DNA of 64,000 nucleotides from Caproicibacterium lactatifermentans (GCF_013315815.1 NZ_CP046051.1:1903501-1967500), one strand, 5' to 3'; shown: positions 34,793 through 42,991, counted from the first letter of the stretch. Numbers and translations are program-made. Notes: a model not told the origin generated them from the sequence alone.

Positions 34793-35088
34793 GGCACCGC
34801 ATTTTAAGCTATGACCTGCTGCCGCAGGAACTCGGCACACCACAAAACCGGGAAGAACCAGACACCAGACGCATCGCCATGCGTCGTGCGCTGCGTCTGG
34901 CCATCCGGCAGGAACTAACCCCCCGCCAGCGTGCCTGCACGGAGCGCCGTCTGGCGGGTCTGAAAATACAGGAAATTGCCGCTGATATGGGTCTTGCGCC
35001 CTCCACCGTATGCGGGCACTTAAAGCGTGCCTCCCGGCGGCTGCAGCGTTCCCTGCAGTACAGCTGTCAGTTCCTGCAAAAACCATAA
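34789..35088 (+). CDS. Sigma-70 region 4-like helix-turn-helix protein
   Basis: A 99-residue protein. Its C-terminal half (about residues 43-88) is a sigma region 4 or LuxR-type HTH: LTPRQRACTERRLAGLKIQEIA, then MGLAPSTVCGHLKRASRRLQ. It has no region 2, so it is not a full sigma factor. Its role (regulator or remnant of a sigma-like switch) is unknown. ATG overlaps the upstream stop and has GGAG 6 to 9 bases before it. It is followed by a strong terminator. Confidence 0.75.
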   Translation: MRHRILSYDLLPQELGTPQNREEPDTRRIAMRRALRLAIRQELTPRQRACTERRLAGLKIQEIAADMGLAPSTVCGHLKRASRRLQRSLQYSCQFLQKP

Positions 35089-35110
35089 ACTCCATTTGTT
35101 CGACAGCAAA

Positions 35111-35148
35111 AGGGCTTTCCGCTGTAAAAACAGCGGAAAACCCTTTTT
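35111..35148 (+). terminator. Terminator after sigma-like gene
   Basis: A 15-base stem with one mismatch (35111-35125 with 35130-35144) with an AAAA loop is followed by five T residues. A second G/C-rich hairpin (about 35153-35173) with a T run follows. Confidence 0.85.
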
Positions 35149-35185
35149 GACAGCCTGCCCTGTTTGGGGCGGGCTTATTTTTTTG

Positions 35186-35839
35186 TTATGTGCGCTGATA
35201 GGTTTCCAGTACGCGGGCAGCAGCCCCGCCGTCCACGCGGACAAAGTCATCCCCCTGCTCACCGCCGCAGTCATGGCTGATTTCCATTGCTTTTTCGTAA
35301 GTAGCAAAGCGGGTGGCTTTTTTGATTGGCTCTTCTTTTCCGTCAATGAAAAAGACAAAACCCATACGGTCCGCTTCCGTATTGGCAAAGCAAAAACAGC
35401 CTGCCTCCACGGATACGTGCTGGCGCTCTTCCACAATGCCCGCCAGACCGGACTTCACCAGTTCAACGCCCATGTCGTCCAAACCGGCCTCAAAAATCAG
35501 CACTTTTTCCTTTAACTCCATGGGGGAAGCGACTTCACGCTTCTTGACACCGGCAAGCTGCGGGAAGCGTTTGTCTACTTCCACTTTCCGCAGACTTTTT
35601 TCGTTTCCCTCCGGTACCAGGTAAATCATAAATTTGTGATTTTTATCGTGGTAAAGGCACGGATAGACCAGCTCTGCCTGATAGCCGCAGTGCGGGCACT
35701 GCCAATCAAACAGTGTTTCATCCCGTACTTTCTGCCGCAGAAGCGGCTCTGTGTCCGCGCTGATTCCAGTCCACATTTTGGTGCGCACCGGCTTGCCGCA
35801 CTGCGGACAACATACGTCCTTGTTTACCTGTGTAGACAT
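35186..35839 (-). CDS. CpXC-domain protein
   Basis: A 217-residue protein with an N-terminal CpXC domain: CCPQCGKPVRTKMWTGISAD, then LFDWQCPHCGYQAELVYPCLYHD, giving two CPxC pairs that probably hold zinc. The C-terminal part is mixed alpha/beta, without further known domain. The family's function is unknown. The start is ATG 35839 with GGGGG at 9-14 bases; it is monocistronic, facing the plus-strand sigma-like gene across terminators. Confidence 0.8.
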   Translation of the reverse strand: MSTQVNKDVCCPQCGKPVRTKMWTGISADTEPLLRQKVRDETLFDWQCPHCGYQAELVYPCLYHDKNHKFMIYLVPEGNEKSLRKVEVDKRFPQLAGVKKREVASPMELKEKVLIFEAGLDDMGVELVKSGLAGIVEERQHVSVEAGCFCFANTEADRMGFVFFIDGKEEPIKKATRFATYEKAMEISHDCGGEQGDDFVRVDGGAAARVLETYQRT

Positions 35840-36010
35840 AAAAGAAAAACACCCCCGTGTTCATTCCCATTCTCCAAATGAATTCTGTTTATTATACCAC
35901 ATTTCGCGCCGAATGCCTACCAGAAACCCCCTTTTGACATAATTTTTATTCCTTCACTGAAAACACTGTATCCGCACATTTTTTTACTGTTCAAAAAAAT
36001 GAAGATGCGG

Positions 36011-36016
36011 TATAAT
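36011..36016 (+). promoter_or_regulatory. Candidate -10 upstream of 36101 gene
   Basis: A perfect TATAAT lies 85 bases before the start codon. A possible -35 TTCAAA lies 15 bases upstream, a poor spacing. The leader between contains a CCGCAC/GTGCGG hairpin (about 36060-36084). Confidence 0.45.
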
Positions 36017-36100
36017 AGATATGTAACTTTTCGTTTATGAGTACCGCAACGCTTATTTTCCGCACGGCATTTCCGCCTGTGCGGTATGGAGGGATGTATT

Positions 36101-36643
36101 ATGGGACTTTTTAACGACCTTGGAAAACAAATTTCCGACACATTCGGCGGCCTGCGGGACAAAAACCACCGCACCGCTGTTGTAAACCGCCTGCGCATTG
36201 TCATTCGGAATGACCGCGAGGAACGCGCCCGTGCCTACGTTGCACTGGGGAAATATTACTATGAGCATATGCGCGGTCAGGGTAACCCCGAAGCGGAAGC
36301 CCTGTGCGATTCCATCGATGAAAGTGACCGCCGTCTAAAGCACGCGTTCCAGCGTTTGGAAGAAATCCGCGAAGAAAATGACGCAGAAGCTGCGCAGAAA
36401 GACAGATGTACTGAGTGTGACAGTGACTGCGGTAACTGCCAGTACGGCATGGACTCGGATGTCGCTGAAGGCTGGGCTCCCACTGAGCCGGAAACACCGG
36501 CGGATAATTCACAGAACGCCGCACCGGCTGACGAACCAGTTCCATCCGAAAGCGACAGTGCTAACCATCCGCAGGAAAAACCCGCTGCTCCTGCTGTAAC
36601 GCCTGCCGATGAAGAGGCAGCTCCGGAGGAACCACAGGCGTGA
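36101..36643 (+). CDS. Hypothetical acidic cytoplasmic protein with Cys cluster
   Basis: A 180-residue protein. The N-terminal 90 residues are helical and charged (GLFNDLGKQISDTFGGLRDKN..., with LGKYYYEHM). A short cysteine cluster CTECDSDCGNC at about residues 102-112 could bind a metal, and the last 60 residues are Pro/Ala/Glu-rich and probably disordered. No family recognised. Start ATG 36101 follows GGAGGG. Its stop overlaps the GTG start of mnmA by 4 bases, so it is translationally coupled to tRNA thiolation; whether the roles are linked is unknown. Confidence 0.65.
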   Translation: MGLFNDLGKQISDTFGGLRDKNHRTAVVNRLRIVIRNDREERARAYVALGKYYYEHMRGQGNPEAEALCDSIDESDRRLKHAFQRLEEIREENDAEAAQKDRCTECDSDCGNCQYGMDSDVAEGWAPTEPETPADNSQNAAPADEPVPSESDSANHPQEKPAAPAVTPADEEAAPEEPQA

Positions 36644-37740
36644 AAGGAAAAGTATTAGTTGGTATGAGCGGCGGCGTCGACAGCAGCGTTGCTGCTCTTT
36701 TGCTGCAGCAGCAGGGCTGGCAGGTTACCGGCTGCACACTGCGCCTGCATCTGGACGACCCCGCCTTTCCCCCGCGGGACGGCGGCTGCTGCTCCTACAA
36801 AGATGTACAGGACGCGCGCCGTGTTTGCTATGCGCTCGGCATAGACCATTTTGTATTTAATTTTACAGACTTGTTTTCAGAAAAAGTCATTGACAATTTT
36901 GTCGCAGAGTATAATGCCGGCCACACGCCGAACCCCTGTATTCGCTGCAACCGCTGGCTGAAATTCGGCGCCATGCTGCAGCGTGCACAAACACTCGGCT
37001 GTGATGCGATTGCCACCGGACACTACGCCAGCATACAAAAGGGTGAAAATGGCCGCTGGCAGCTGCTGGCCTCCCCCACCAACAAAGACCAAAGCTATGT
37101 GCTGTACAGTTTGACACAGGATCAGCTTGCGCACACGCTGCTGCCGCTTGGCAGTCTCCCGAAGCCGGAGGTCCGCCGCCTAGCGGAGGAAGCCGGCCTG
37201 CCGGTGGCCCACAAGCCTGACAGCCAGGAAATCTGTTTTGTGCCGGACAACGACTATGCGGGCTTTCTCTGCCGCCACTGTGGGCATGACAGCGCCCCTG
37301 GCGACTTTGTCGACCAAAGCGGCCACATCCTCGGCCGACACCGCGGGCTGACGCATTACACGGTTGGACAGCGCAAAGGGTTGGGCATTGCCTTTGGACA
37401 GCCCATGTACGTCACCCATCTGGACGCCAAAAACAACCGCATTGTCCTCGGTCCGGAGGGCAGCCAGTATAGCCGTTCCCTGCTGGCAAAGGAAATCAAC
37501 TGGGTATCCATTCCCGCACCGGACAGGCCCCTGCGCGTACAGGTAAAAATACGCTACCTGGCAAAGCCGGCAGCAGCGCTGGCTTCCCCCCGGCCGGACG
37601 GCTCCCTGCTCCTAACTTTCGACACGTCGCAGCGTGCTGCCGCTCCCGGGCAGGCCGCTGTGCTGTATGATGGTCCGCTGCTGCTGGGCGGTGGTGTGAT
37701 TCAGCAGGGTTTTCCGGACCTGCCGCCCGCTGACATATAG
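36640..37740 (+). CDS. mnmA: tRNA 2-thiouridine synthase MnmA
   Basis: A 366-residue tRNA-specific 2-thiouridylase that thiolates wobble U34 of Lys, Glu and Gln tRNAs, using ATP and a persulfide sulfur. The PP-loop is SGGVDSS (residues 10-16). The catalytic cysteine pair is C in NPCIRCN (about 100) and C in EICFVPDNDY (about 200). Length is normal. The start is GTG 36640, overlapping the upstream stop (GTGA). It is followed by a long stem terminator. The N-terminal region has an unusual GGCCSYKD Cys pair. Confidence 0.95.
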   Translation: MKGKVLVGMSGGVDSSVAALLLQQQGWQVTGCTLRLHLDDPAFPPRDGGCCSYKDVQDARRVCYALGIDHFVFNFTDLFSEKVIDNFVAEYNAGHTPNPCIRCNRWLKFGAMLQRAQTLGCDAIATGHYASIQKGENGRWQLLASPTNKDQSYVLYSLTQDQLAHTLLPLGSLPKPEVRRLAEEAGLPVAHKPDSQEICFVPDNDYAGFLCRHCGHDSAPGDFVDQSGHILGRHRGLTHYTVGQRKGLGIAFGQPMYVTHLDAKNNRIVLGPEGSQYSRSLLAKEINWVSIPAPDRPLRVQVKIRYLAKPAAALASPRPDGSLLLTFDTSQRAAAPGQAAVLYDGPLLLGGGVIQQGFPDLPPADI

Positions 37741-37758
37741 CCTTGTAAAACTGAAATA

Positions 37759-37822
37759 AAAGCACAGACATTCGGTAAAAAGCACCCCTCGCTTTTTGCC
37801 ATACGCCTGTGCTTTTTTCATG
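37759..37822. terminator. Bidirectional terminator between mnmA and the ClC gene
   Basis: AAAGCACAG near 37760 pairs with CTGTGCTTTTTT near 37810, and inside lies a second stem GGTAAAAAGC/GCTTTTTGCC. T-rich ends are present on both strands, serving the two converging genes. Confidence 0.75.
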
Positions 37823-37844
37823 TTCTGTTCGCAGAAGCGGCCGT

Positions 37845-39122
37845 TTATTCCGCTTTTTTATTGATAAATTTCGCATGAAATTTACTGTACAAAATAGTCT
37901 GTTCCGCATAAAGGCCTGTATATCCGGAAAGCGCATAGGAAATGGCGCAGGCTAGGAAAAAGTACGGTGCACCGCTGTAGCCAAACATCGAGCAGCCCAG
38001 CAGCAGGGCTGTAATGGGGCAGTTGACTACGCCGCAGAACAGGCTGATAAGCCCAATGGCGGCAGCTAACCCGGGATTTAGCCCCAGCAGGCCACCCATC
38101 CAGCAACCGAACGTTGCGCCGATAAAGAAGCTGGGCACAATTTCGCCGCCCTTAAAGCCAGCACCCAGTGTCAGCGCTGTCAGCAGTATTTTCATGAGAA
38201 ACGCTTCCGGCCGAGCTTGTCCGCAGATTGCCCGCGCAATGACATTGCCGCCGGCGCCCTCGTAGTCCGTTGTGCCCGCCAGCAGTGTAATACCGATAAT
38301 CAGCGCGCTGCCTACCAGCACCCGGATATACTGATTGGGAAGGAACCGTGTGTAAAGTTTTCCTGCCAGATGCAGCACGCGACAGAACAGAATCGCTACC
38401 AGCCCGCACAGCGCCGCCAGCAGTGCTGTCTGCATCGCCGTCTGCAAATGAATACCGCCAGGCATAGCGGCAATCACAAAGTGCGCCGGCTTGGCACCGA
38501 GTTTCTGCGCAATGCCGGAAGCCAGCACACTGGAAATGCACACCGGCACCAGCGCCGAATAGTACATTTCCCCTACACTGATAACCTCCAGCGCAAAAAC
38601 GCCCGCTACAACCGGCATGCCAAACAGTGCCGAAAAGACGGCGCCCATACCGCACATAGTCACTATATGCAGGGATTTTTCGTCCAGCTTAAAAAGGCGT
38701 CCCGTGCCGTAGGCAAGGCTGCCGCCAATCTGCAGGGCCGCACCCTCGCGTCCGGCGGAACCGCCGAACAAGTGTGTAATGCCGGTCGCCGCAAAAATCA
38801 ATGGTGCCATGCGCGCGGGCAGCGGCTGTGGCGAGCGGATAGCCAGCAGCACCAAATCTGTACCGCGGCTTTTTTTGACACCGCAGATATGGTACAGCCA
38901 CACGATAAACAAGCCGCCCAGCGGCAATAAATACAATAGCCAGCTATGCTGCATACGGATTTGCGTACACCACTGCAAAGTATAATAAAACAGTGTGCCT
39001 ACACCGCCACCAATGACAGCGCCAATTCCGACACTGAGCAGCACCCAGCAGAAGAAGGCCTTTAGCCGTTGACCGTTATGCTTGGCACGCTGCTTCAAAT
39101 TTTCTTTTTTCTCTTCGTCCAT
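37845..39122 (-). CDS. ClC-family anion transporter, divergent
   Basis: A 425-residue ClC channel/antiporter with about 12 hydrophobic helices. The gating glutamate is kept in GREGAAL (canonical GREGP), and GGEIVPSFFIG replaces GGIFxP. The first anion-binding motif GSGIP is absent; its position reads SRGTD. These changes resemble the divergent ClC clade that includes fluoride exporters, but I cannot show F- selectivity. No fluoride riboswitch was found upstream. The start has GGGGAAAT upstream, 42 bases after the GNAT gene. The C-terminus lacks CBS domains. Confidence 0.85.
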   Translation of the reverse strand: MDEEKKENLKQRAKHNGQRLKAFFCWVLLSVGIGAVIGGGVGTLFYYTLQWCTQIRMQHSWLLYLLPLGGLFIVWLYHICGVKKSRGTDLVLLAIRSPQPLPARMAPLIFAATGITHLFGGSAGREGAALQIGGSLAYGTGRLFKLDEKSLHIVTMCGMGAVFSALFGMPVVAGVFALEVISVGEMYYSALVPVCISSVLASGIAQKLGAKPAHFVIAAMPGGIHLQTAMQTALLAALCGLVAILFCRVLHLAGKLYTRFLPNQYIRVLVGSALIIGITLLAGTTDYEGAGGNVIARAICGQARPEAFLMKILLTALTLGAGFKGGEIVPSFFIGATFGCWMGGLLGLNPGLAAAIGLISLFCGVVNCPITALLLGCSMFGYSGAPYFFLACAISYALSGYTGLYAEQTILYSKFHAKFINKKAE

Positions 39123-39163
39123 TGTCGCCAGATTTCCCCTTCCTGTTCGGTCCCGGTCCGCTT

Positions 39164-39706
39164 TTACGGCCGCCAGTCCGTCAGGTCCGCCGGATGTTCC
39201 GGCAGCAGCTGCAACTGTTTTGTCAGGACGGCAAGGTCACACCATTTTCCAAGTTTGTACGCTACATGGGGATAAAGATAGATGTCCTCATACCCGCACG
39301 CATGGTGAAATCCCACGCTTTCCGGATTTGGCACGGCAATCTGCGCATACAGCTGAATGCAGCCCATTTTTTGCAGCCGGTTTTCCAGCTGCTCATACAG
39401 GGCACGGCCTATTCCTCGTCCGCGCTGCAGCCAGCTGATATAAATACTGACTTCCGCCGACCAGCGGAACGACGCACGGGACTGCAGCTGGTGCGCATAC
39501 GCATATCCCTGCACATGGCCGTCCTCTTCATACACCAGCCATGGATATTCCCGCTGTGTCTGCTGTACACGGCGCGCCATCTCCGCCGCGTTCGGCGCCT
39601 GTTCCTCAAAGGTAATGACGGTTTCCTCAGCATAAGGCGCATATATTTCCGCCAGCCGGGCCGCATCGTCCGCCGCTGCCGGACGGATATTTCCGCAGTG
39701 TTCCAT
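39164..39706 (-). CDS. GNAT acetyltransferase, phosphinothricin acetyltransferase-like
   Basis: A 180-residue GNAT enzyme of the PAT/Bar subgroup: N-terminal IRPAAADDAARLAEIYAPYAEETVITFEE, and the acetyl-CoA pyrophosphate loop QRGRGIGRALYEQL. Such enzymes acetylate amino compounds such as amino acids or their analogues. The substrate is unknown. Start ATG 39706 is preceded by GGGGAAGGGA; the open frame upstream is the non-coding leader. It shares a transcript with ClC and sits behind an uncharacterised structured leader RNA. Confidence 0.85.
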   Translation of the reverse strand: MEHCGNIRPAAADDAARLAEIYAPYAEETVITFEEQAPNAAEMARRVQQTQREYPWLVYEEDGHVQGYAYAHQLQSRASFRWSAEVSIYISWLQRGRGIGRALYEQLENRLQKMGCIQLYAQIAVPNPESVGFHHACGYEDIYLYPHVAYKLGKWCDLAVLTKQLQLLPEHPADLTDWRP

Positions 39707-39793
39707 TCCCTTCCCCGCTTTCTGTAAACAGGCCTTTTCGGCCGAATTTATTTTTATTATAAGGGAGCCCACTGAAAAAAACAAGCAGACAGC

Positions 39794-39917
39794 AAAAAGG
39801 GCAGCCATAAAGGCTGCCCTCATTATACAAGTTCCTGCCCGCAAAGCGGACTGCATCTTTTTGCACGGCGCTGATTCCAATATATCGCGCGGACCACGTT
39901 TGTCCGAACTTTGTACT
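39794..39917 (-). ncRNA. Unrecognised structured RNA with terminator (leader or sRNA)
   Basis: Downstream of a good promoter, about 120 bases of minus-strand RNA can fold as: P1 GTACAA-A-GTTC (39916-39906) with GAACTTGTAT (39834-39825), enclosing GGAC/GTCC (39905-39902 with 39894-39891), GCGCGAT with ATCAGCGC (39890-39884 with 39875-39868), TGCA/TGCA, and GTCCGC/GCGGGC (39851-39846 with 39842-39837). A terminator follows (39819-39812 with 39806-39799, T run to 39794). GGGCAG occurs both in the last helix and in the terminator arm, so the two can compete. No known riboswitch class was recognised. It precedes the GNAT gene by about 90 bases. Confidence 0.55.
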
Positions 39918-39923
39918 GTTTAT

Positions 39924-39952
39924 AGTATACCGCATCTTTGTGGGTTCGTCAA
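39924..39952 (-). promoter_or_regulatory. Promoter of the structured RNA / GNAT transcript
   Basis: Minus-strand TTGACG (39952-39947) and TATACT (39929-39924) with a 17-base spacer. Confidence 0.8.
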
Positions 39953-40038
39953 GGAAAATCGTAATTTTTTTAGCATTTCTGCAAAAAAGTTTTCGACACA
40001 ATTCGTCAATTTGTTATGTTATGTAGAAATTCTGCTTC

Positions 40039-41739
40039 TTAAATGCCAAGCAGTGTTTTCCCGCCGGCGGCCAGTTTTTCGGTCAGTGCGGCGCTTTCTG
40101 CCTCATTTTTACCCTTTGCGGACAGATAAATTTTAATTTTCGGCTCGGTGCCGGAGGGCCGCACAATGACCTTGCAGCCGTTCTCCAGCCGATATTCCAG
40201 TACATTGGACTGCGGCAGGTTAATCTTGCTTTCTTTGCCGGCGTCACTGCGTACACTGCGCTGGTAATCGCTCCAGCCGGCCACACGGAACCCCGAAACT
40301 TCGGTCGGCGTATGCTTACGCAGGCGTTCCATAATCTGCTGCATCTGGACCATGCCGTCCTCGCCCTCAAAGCCGAAGTTCAGTACCTCATTGCGGTAAT
40401 ATCCATAAGTTTTGTACAGGTCCTCCATTGCATCTGCCAGCGTCATACCCTTGTTCTTATACCAGCTTGCCATCTCGCAAATGAGCATGGTGGCGTCAAC
40501 AGCGTCCTTGTCGCGGACATAACCGCCAGAAAGGTAACCGTAGCTTTCCTCAAAGCCAAGCAGGAAGCGGTCCTCCTCGCCCTTGGCCTCCAGCGCGGCA
40601 ATTTGGTCGCCGATATACTTAAAGCCGGTCAACACACGGCGAACTTCCACCCCATAGGTTGCCGCAACCGCGGCAACCATATCTGTACTGACAATGCTGG
40701 TGACGACAACCGGTGCTTTCGGCAGGCGGCCTTGCTCCTTTTTCGCGCTGGCAATGAAGTTGAGCAGCAGCACACCCACCTCGTTGCCGGTCATCAGGCG
40801 GTATTCGGTTCCCTGCTTAACGGCAATGCCGCAGCGGTCACAATCCGGGTCCGTGGCAATCAAAAGGTCATCGCCGGTTTTTTCACACAACGCAATGCCC
40901 TTTTGCAGTGCCTCCCGAATCTCCGGGTTCGGGAATGGGCAGGTCGGGAAGTTCCCGTCCGGCCACTCCTGCTCCGGCACTACGTCCACTTTTTGTACAC
41001 CGAGGCGTTCCATAATGCGGGTACAGCACACACGGCCAGTTCCGTTCAGCGGTGTATACACAACCTTCAGGTTGCCGCACGGCTTCTGCAGAATACGCCC
41101 CGCATAAACCGCGTCCAGAAACGCGTCCAGCACCGACTCTGGAATGACAGAAATCAGGCCCTGCTTCACGCCCTCATCAAAGCTGATGAAATGAACGTCC
41201 TTAAAAATATCAGTATGGTCAATCTCGTTCTGGACATCCGTTGCCATTTGGGCAGTAATCTGACAGCCGTCACTGCCATATGCCTTGTATCCGTTGTACT
41301 GCGCGGGGTTATGGCTTGCTGTAACATTGATGCCCGCATCACAGCGCAAGTCCCGCACGGCAAAGGACAGGGTCGGTGTTGGGGACAGCCATGGGTAAAT
41401 GTGGGCGGCAATGCCGTTTGCCGCCAGCACACCGGCACTGACTTTGGCAAAAACCTCGGATTTAATACGGCTGTCATACGCAATGGCTACCCTGGGGCGG
41501 CGGCCCTGCACATGTTTGTTTAGATAATTGGCCAGTCCCTGAGTTGCCTGCCCCACCGTGTAAACGTTCATGCGGTTGGTGCCGGCACCGATGATGCCGC
41601 GCAGACCCGCTGTACCAAAGGAAAGGCTGCGGTAGAAACGGTCGTTAATCTCATCCGGCTTATTTTTAATCTCCCGCAGTTCCTTCATAAGGTCCGGGTC
41701 CGCCAAATCCTGCGCGAGCCATTTTTCATACTCCGTCAT
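40039..41739 (-). CDS. Phosphoglucomutase/phosphomannomutase, alpha-D-phosphohexomutase
   Basis: A 566-residue enzyme of the Bacillus PgcA-like group, interconverting glucose-1-P and glucose-6-P. It has the phosphoserine loop TASHNP, the metal-binding DPDCDR motif, the sugar-specificity loop GFEESYGYL, and the phosphate-binding RPSGTEPKIK at the C-terminus. It probably feeds UDP-glucose for envelope polysaccharides. Start ATG 41739 has GGAGG 8-10 bases upstream. Its promoter overlaps the stop of yfcE. Confidence 0.95.
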   Translation of the reverse strand: MTEYEKWLAQDLADPDLMKELREIKNKPDEINDRFYRSLSFGTAGLRGIIGAGTNRMNVYTVGQATQGLANYLNKHVQGRRPRVAIAYDSRIKSEVFAKVSAGVLAANGIAAHIYPWLSPTPTLSFAVRDLRCDAGINVTASHNPAQYNGYKAYGSDGCQITAQMATDVQNEIDHTDIFKDVHFISFDEGVKQGLISVIPESVLDAFLDAVYAGRILQKPCGNLKVVYTPLNGTGRVCCTRIMERLGVQKVDVVPEQEWPDGNFPTCPFPNPEIREALQKGIALCEKTGDDLLIATDPDCDRCGIAVKQGTEYRLMTGNEVGVLLLNFIASAKKEQGRLPKAPVVVTSIVSTDMVAAVAATYGVEVRRVLTGFKYIGDQIAALEAKGEEDRFLLGFEESYGYLSGGYVRDKDAVDATMLICEMASWYKNKGMTLADAMEDLYKTYGYYRNEVLNFGFEGEDGMVQMQQIMERLRKHTPTEVSGFRVAGWSDYQRSVRSDAGKESKINLPQSNVLEYRLENGCKVIVRPSGTEPKIKIYLSAKGKNEAESAALTEKLAAGGKTLLGI

Positions 41740-41800
41740 ACAAAAATCCTCCTGTCCAGTTTCCATGCCGCGTCTTTTTGGCGCGGATACTTTTACCATT

Positions 41801-41829
41801 AGATTACCATTTCATGATTTATAAGTCAA
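41801..41829 (-). promoter_or_regulatory. Promoter of phosphohexomutase gene
   Basis: Minus-strand TTGACT (41829-41824) and TAATCT (41806-41801), spacer 17 bases. The -35 lies on the stop codon of the upstream yfcE gene. Confidence 0.65.
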
Positions 41830-42293
41830 TGCAGATGCACAATATTTGTAACAATACCGGCCCCTGTAATGTCGACATAACCATACGTTCCCGTGCTGCC
41901 GTGCAGGGAGCCGGGGTTGAGGATATAAAGACCGCTGTCGTATGCGGTGAGCGCCTCATGCGTGTGGCCAAAAAGCAAAACCTGCGCGCCGTTTTCACGG
42001 GCGGCCTGCTCCACCTCATCCATGCCGTACTTTACGTGCTCGGCGTAGCCGTGCGTCATGTAAAAAGTGACGCCGCCAATCTTTTCTATCAGGCGGGCAG
42101 GCAGTTTGCTGCCCCAGTCACAGTTGCCGCGCACCATATAAAAAGTCTTTTCCGGAAAGGAAGCCTGCACTTCCCGTGCTTCTTCCTCGCCGTCACCCAG
42201 GTGAATCACGGTTCGCGCCTTCGGCTGTGCCACCAGTGCCCGATGCAAAGCCCATCGGTCACGGTGTGTGTCAGACACGACCAGTATACGCAT
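41826..42293 (-). CDS. YfcE-like metallophosphoesterase
   Basis: A 155-residue calcineurin-like phosphodiesterase. Metal ligands are seen as DTH (residues 8-10), GDGE, GNCD, THGYAEH and FGHTHE. The family (YfcE/MJ0936) hydrolyses phosphodiesters in vitro; the natural substrate is unknown. GAGGAGG precedes ATG. It is divergent from the three-gene small protein operon. Confidence 0.92.
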   Translation of the reverse strand: MRILVVSDTHRDRWALHRALVAQPKARTVIHLGDGEEEAREVQASFPEKTFYMVRGNCDWGSKLPARLIEKIGGVTFYMTHGYAEHVKYGMDEVEQAARENGAQVLLFGHTHEALTAYDSGLYILNPGSLHGSTGTYGYVDITGAGIVTNIVHLH

Positions 42294-42320
42294 TCTGTAA
42301 GAACCTCCTCTTTTTCCGTG

Positions 42321-42349
42321 TCATATCGTAAGGACAGTACGCATAATTT
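42321..42349 (+). promoter_or_regulatory. Candidate sigma-E-like promoter of the small-protein operon
   Basis: TCATATC (42321-42327) and CATAATTT (42342-42349) are 14 bases apart, close to the mother-cell sigma-E pattern (KCATATT, N13-15, CATACANT). No sigma-A -35 is obvious. The predicted start point would be almost on the ribosome site (AAGGAG 42356-42361), which weakens the call. Confidence 0.4.
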
Positions 42350-42371
42350 ACACAGAAGGAGTGTCGCTGTT

Positions 42372-42584
42372 ATGCAAAACCGTTCTAATCGTCCGCTGTC
42401 GGGCTTTCCCAGCAAAGTTCCGCAGAAAGTCACCCCAGAACAGGTGCAGCAGCTGATACAGCAGCTGACCCCAACTGAAAAACAACAGCTGAACAATGTA
42501 CTGAACAGCAAGGAAGCTACCCAAAAGCTACTTTCAACACCGCAGGCAAAAGAACTGATGAAAAAATTCGGCGGAGGGAAATAA
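42372..42584 (+). CDS. Small uncharacterised protein, operon gene 1
   Basis: A 70-residue hydrophilic protein, not recognised. It contains a Pro/Lys N-terminus (FPSKVPQKVTPEQ) and a helical core of Gln/Leu heptads (QVQQLIQQLTPTEKQQLNNVL), ending KELMKKFGGGK. It may form short helical bundles. Start ATG 42372 has AAGGAG 10 bases upstream. The next gene starts 3 bases after its stop, with GGAGGG inside this gene, so the two are coupled. Confidence 0.65.
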   Translation: MQNRSNRPLSGFPSKVPQKVTPEQVQQLIQQLTPTEKQQLNNVLNSKEATQKLLSTPQAKELMKKFGGGK

Positions 42585-42587
42585 CCT

Positions 42588-42962
42588 ATGGAAGACCTTG
42601 CCCAAAAACTTTCTGCCATGCTCAACGACCCGTCAACCATGCAGCAGATGCAGTCCATTATGGGTGCCCTGGGCGGCGGCGGTGCCGCCAATGCACCTCC
42701 GTCAAAACCAAAACCCACCCCAACCGCACCGCCGCCCGCTGGAATTGGCGGACTGAACACAGAAACGCTTGGGCTGGTTACAAAGCTTGCGCCCATGTTT
42801 TCCGCCATGCAGCAGGAGGACAACAGTACCCGCCTTCTGCATGCCCTGCGGCCGCTGCTGGGAACCTCACGGCAGAAAAAACTGGATGAAGCCCTGCGGC
42901 TGATGCAGCTGATGCGTGCCCTGCCTATGCTGAAACAGGCGGGGCTGCTGGGCTCACTGTAA
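42588..42962 (+). CDS. Uncharacterised protein, operon gene 2
   Basis: A 124-residue protein, not recognised. A helical N-terminus (LAQKLSAMLNDPSTMQQMQSIMG), a low-complexity Gly/Ala/Pro linker (about 25-48), then a helical C-terminal domain with a dibasic RQKKLDEALRLMQLMRALP segment. There is no membrane segment or signal peptide. The pattern is of a protein that oligomerises or binds its operon partners. It is coupled to the gene before it and followed by gene 3 after 29 bases. Confidence 0.65.
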   Translation: MEDLAQKLSAMLNDPSTMQQMQSIMGALGGGGAANAPPSKPKPTPTAPPPAGIGGLNTETLGLVTKLAPMFSAMQQEDNSTRLLHALRPLLGTSRQKKLDEALRLMQLMRALPMLKQAGLLGSL

Positions 42963-42991
42963 AAAATACAGAGGGAAAGGGGTGTTCCACC

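Noticed and set aside
39123..39163. Fluoride riboswitch before the ClC gene
   Set aside because: The gap is 41 bases and lacks the crcB-motif sequence; the leader further upstream does not match either.
40312..41523. 403-codon open frame on the plus strand opposite the phosphohexomutase
   Set aside because: It is a shadow of a highly conserved enzyme gene in an antisense frame; its translation is His/Cys/Asn-rich, unlike a real protein, and it has no ribosome site.
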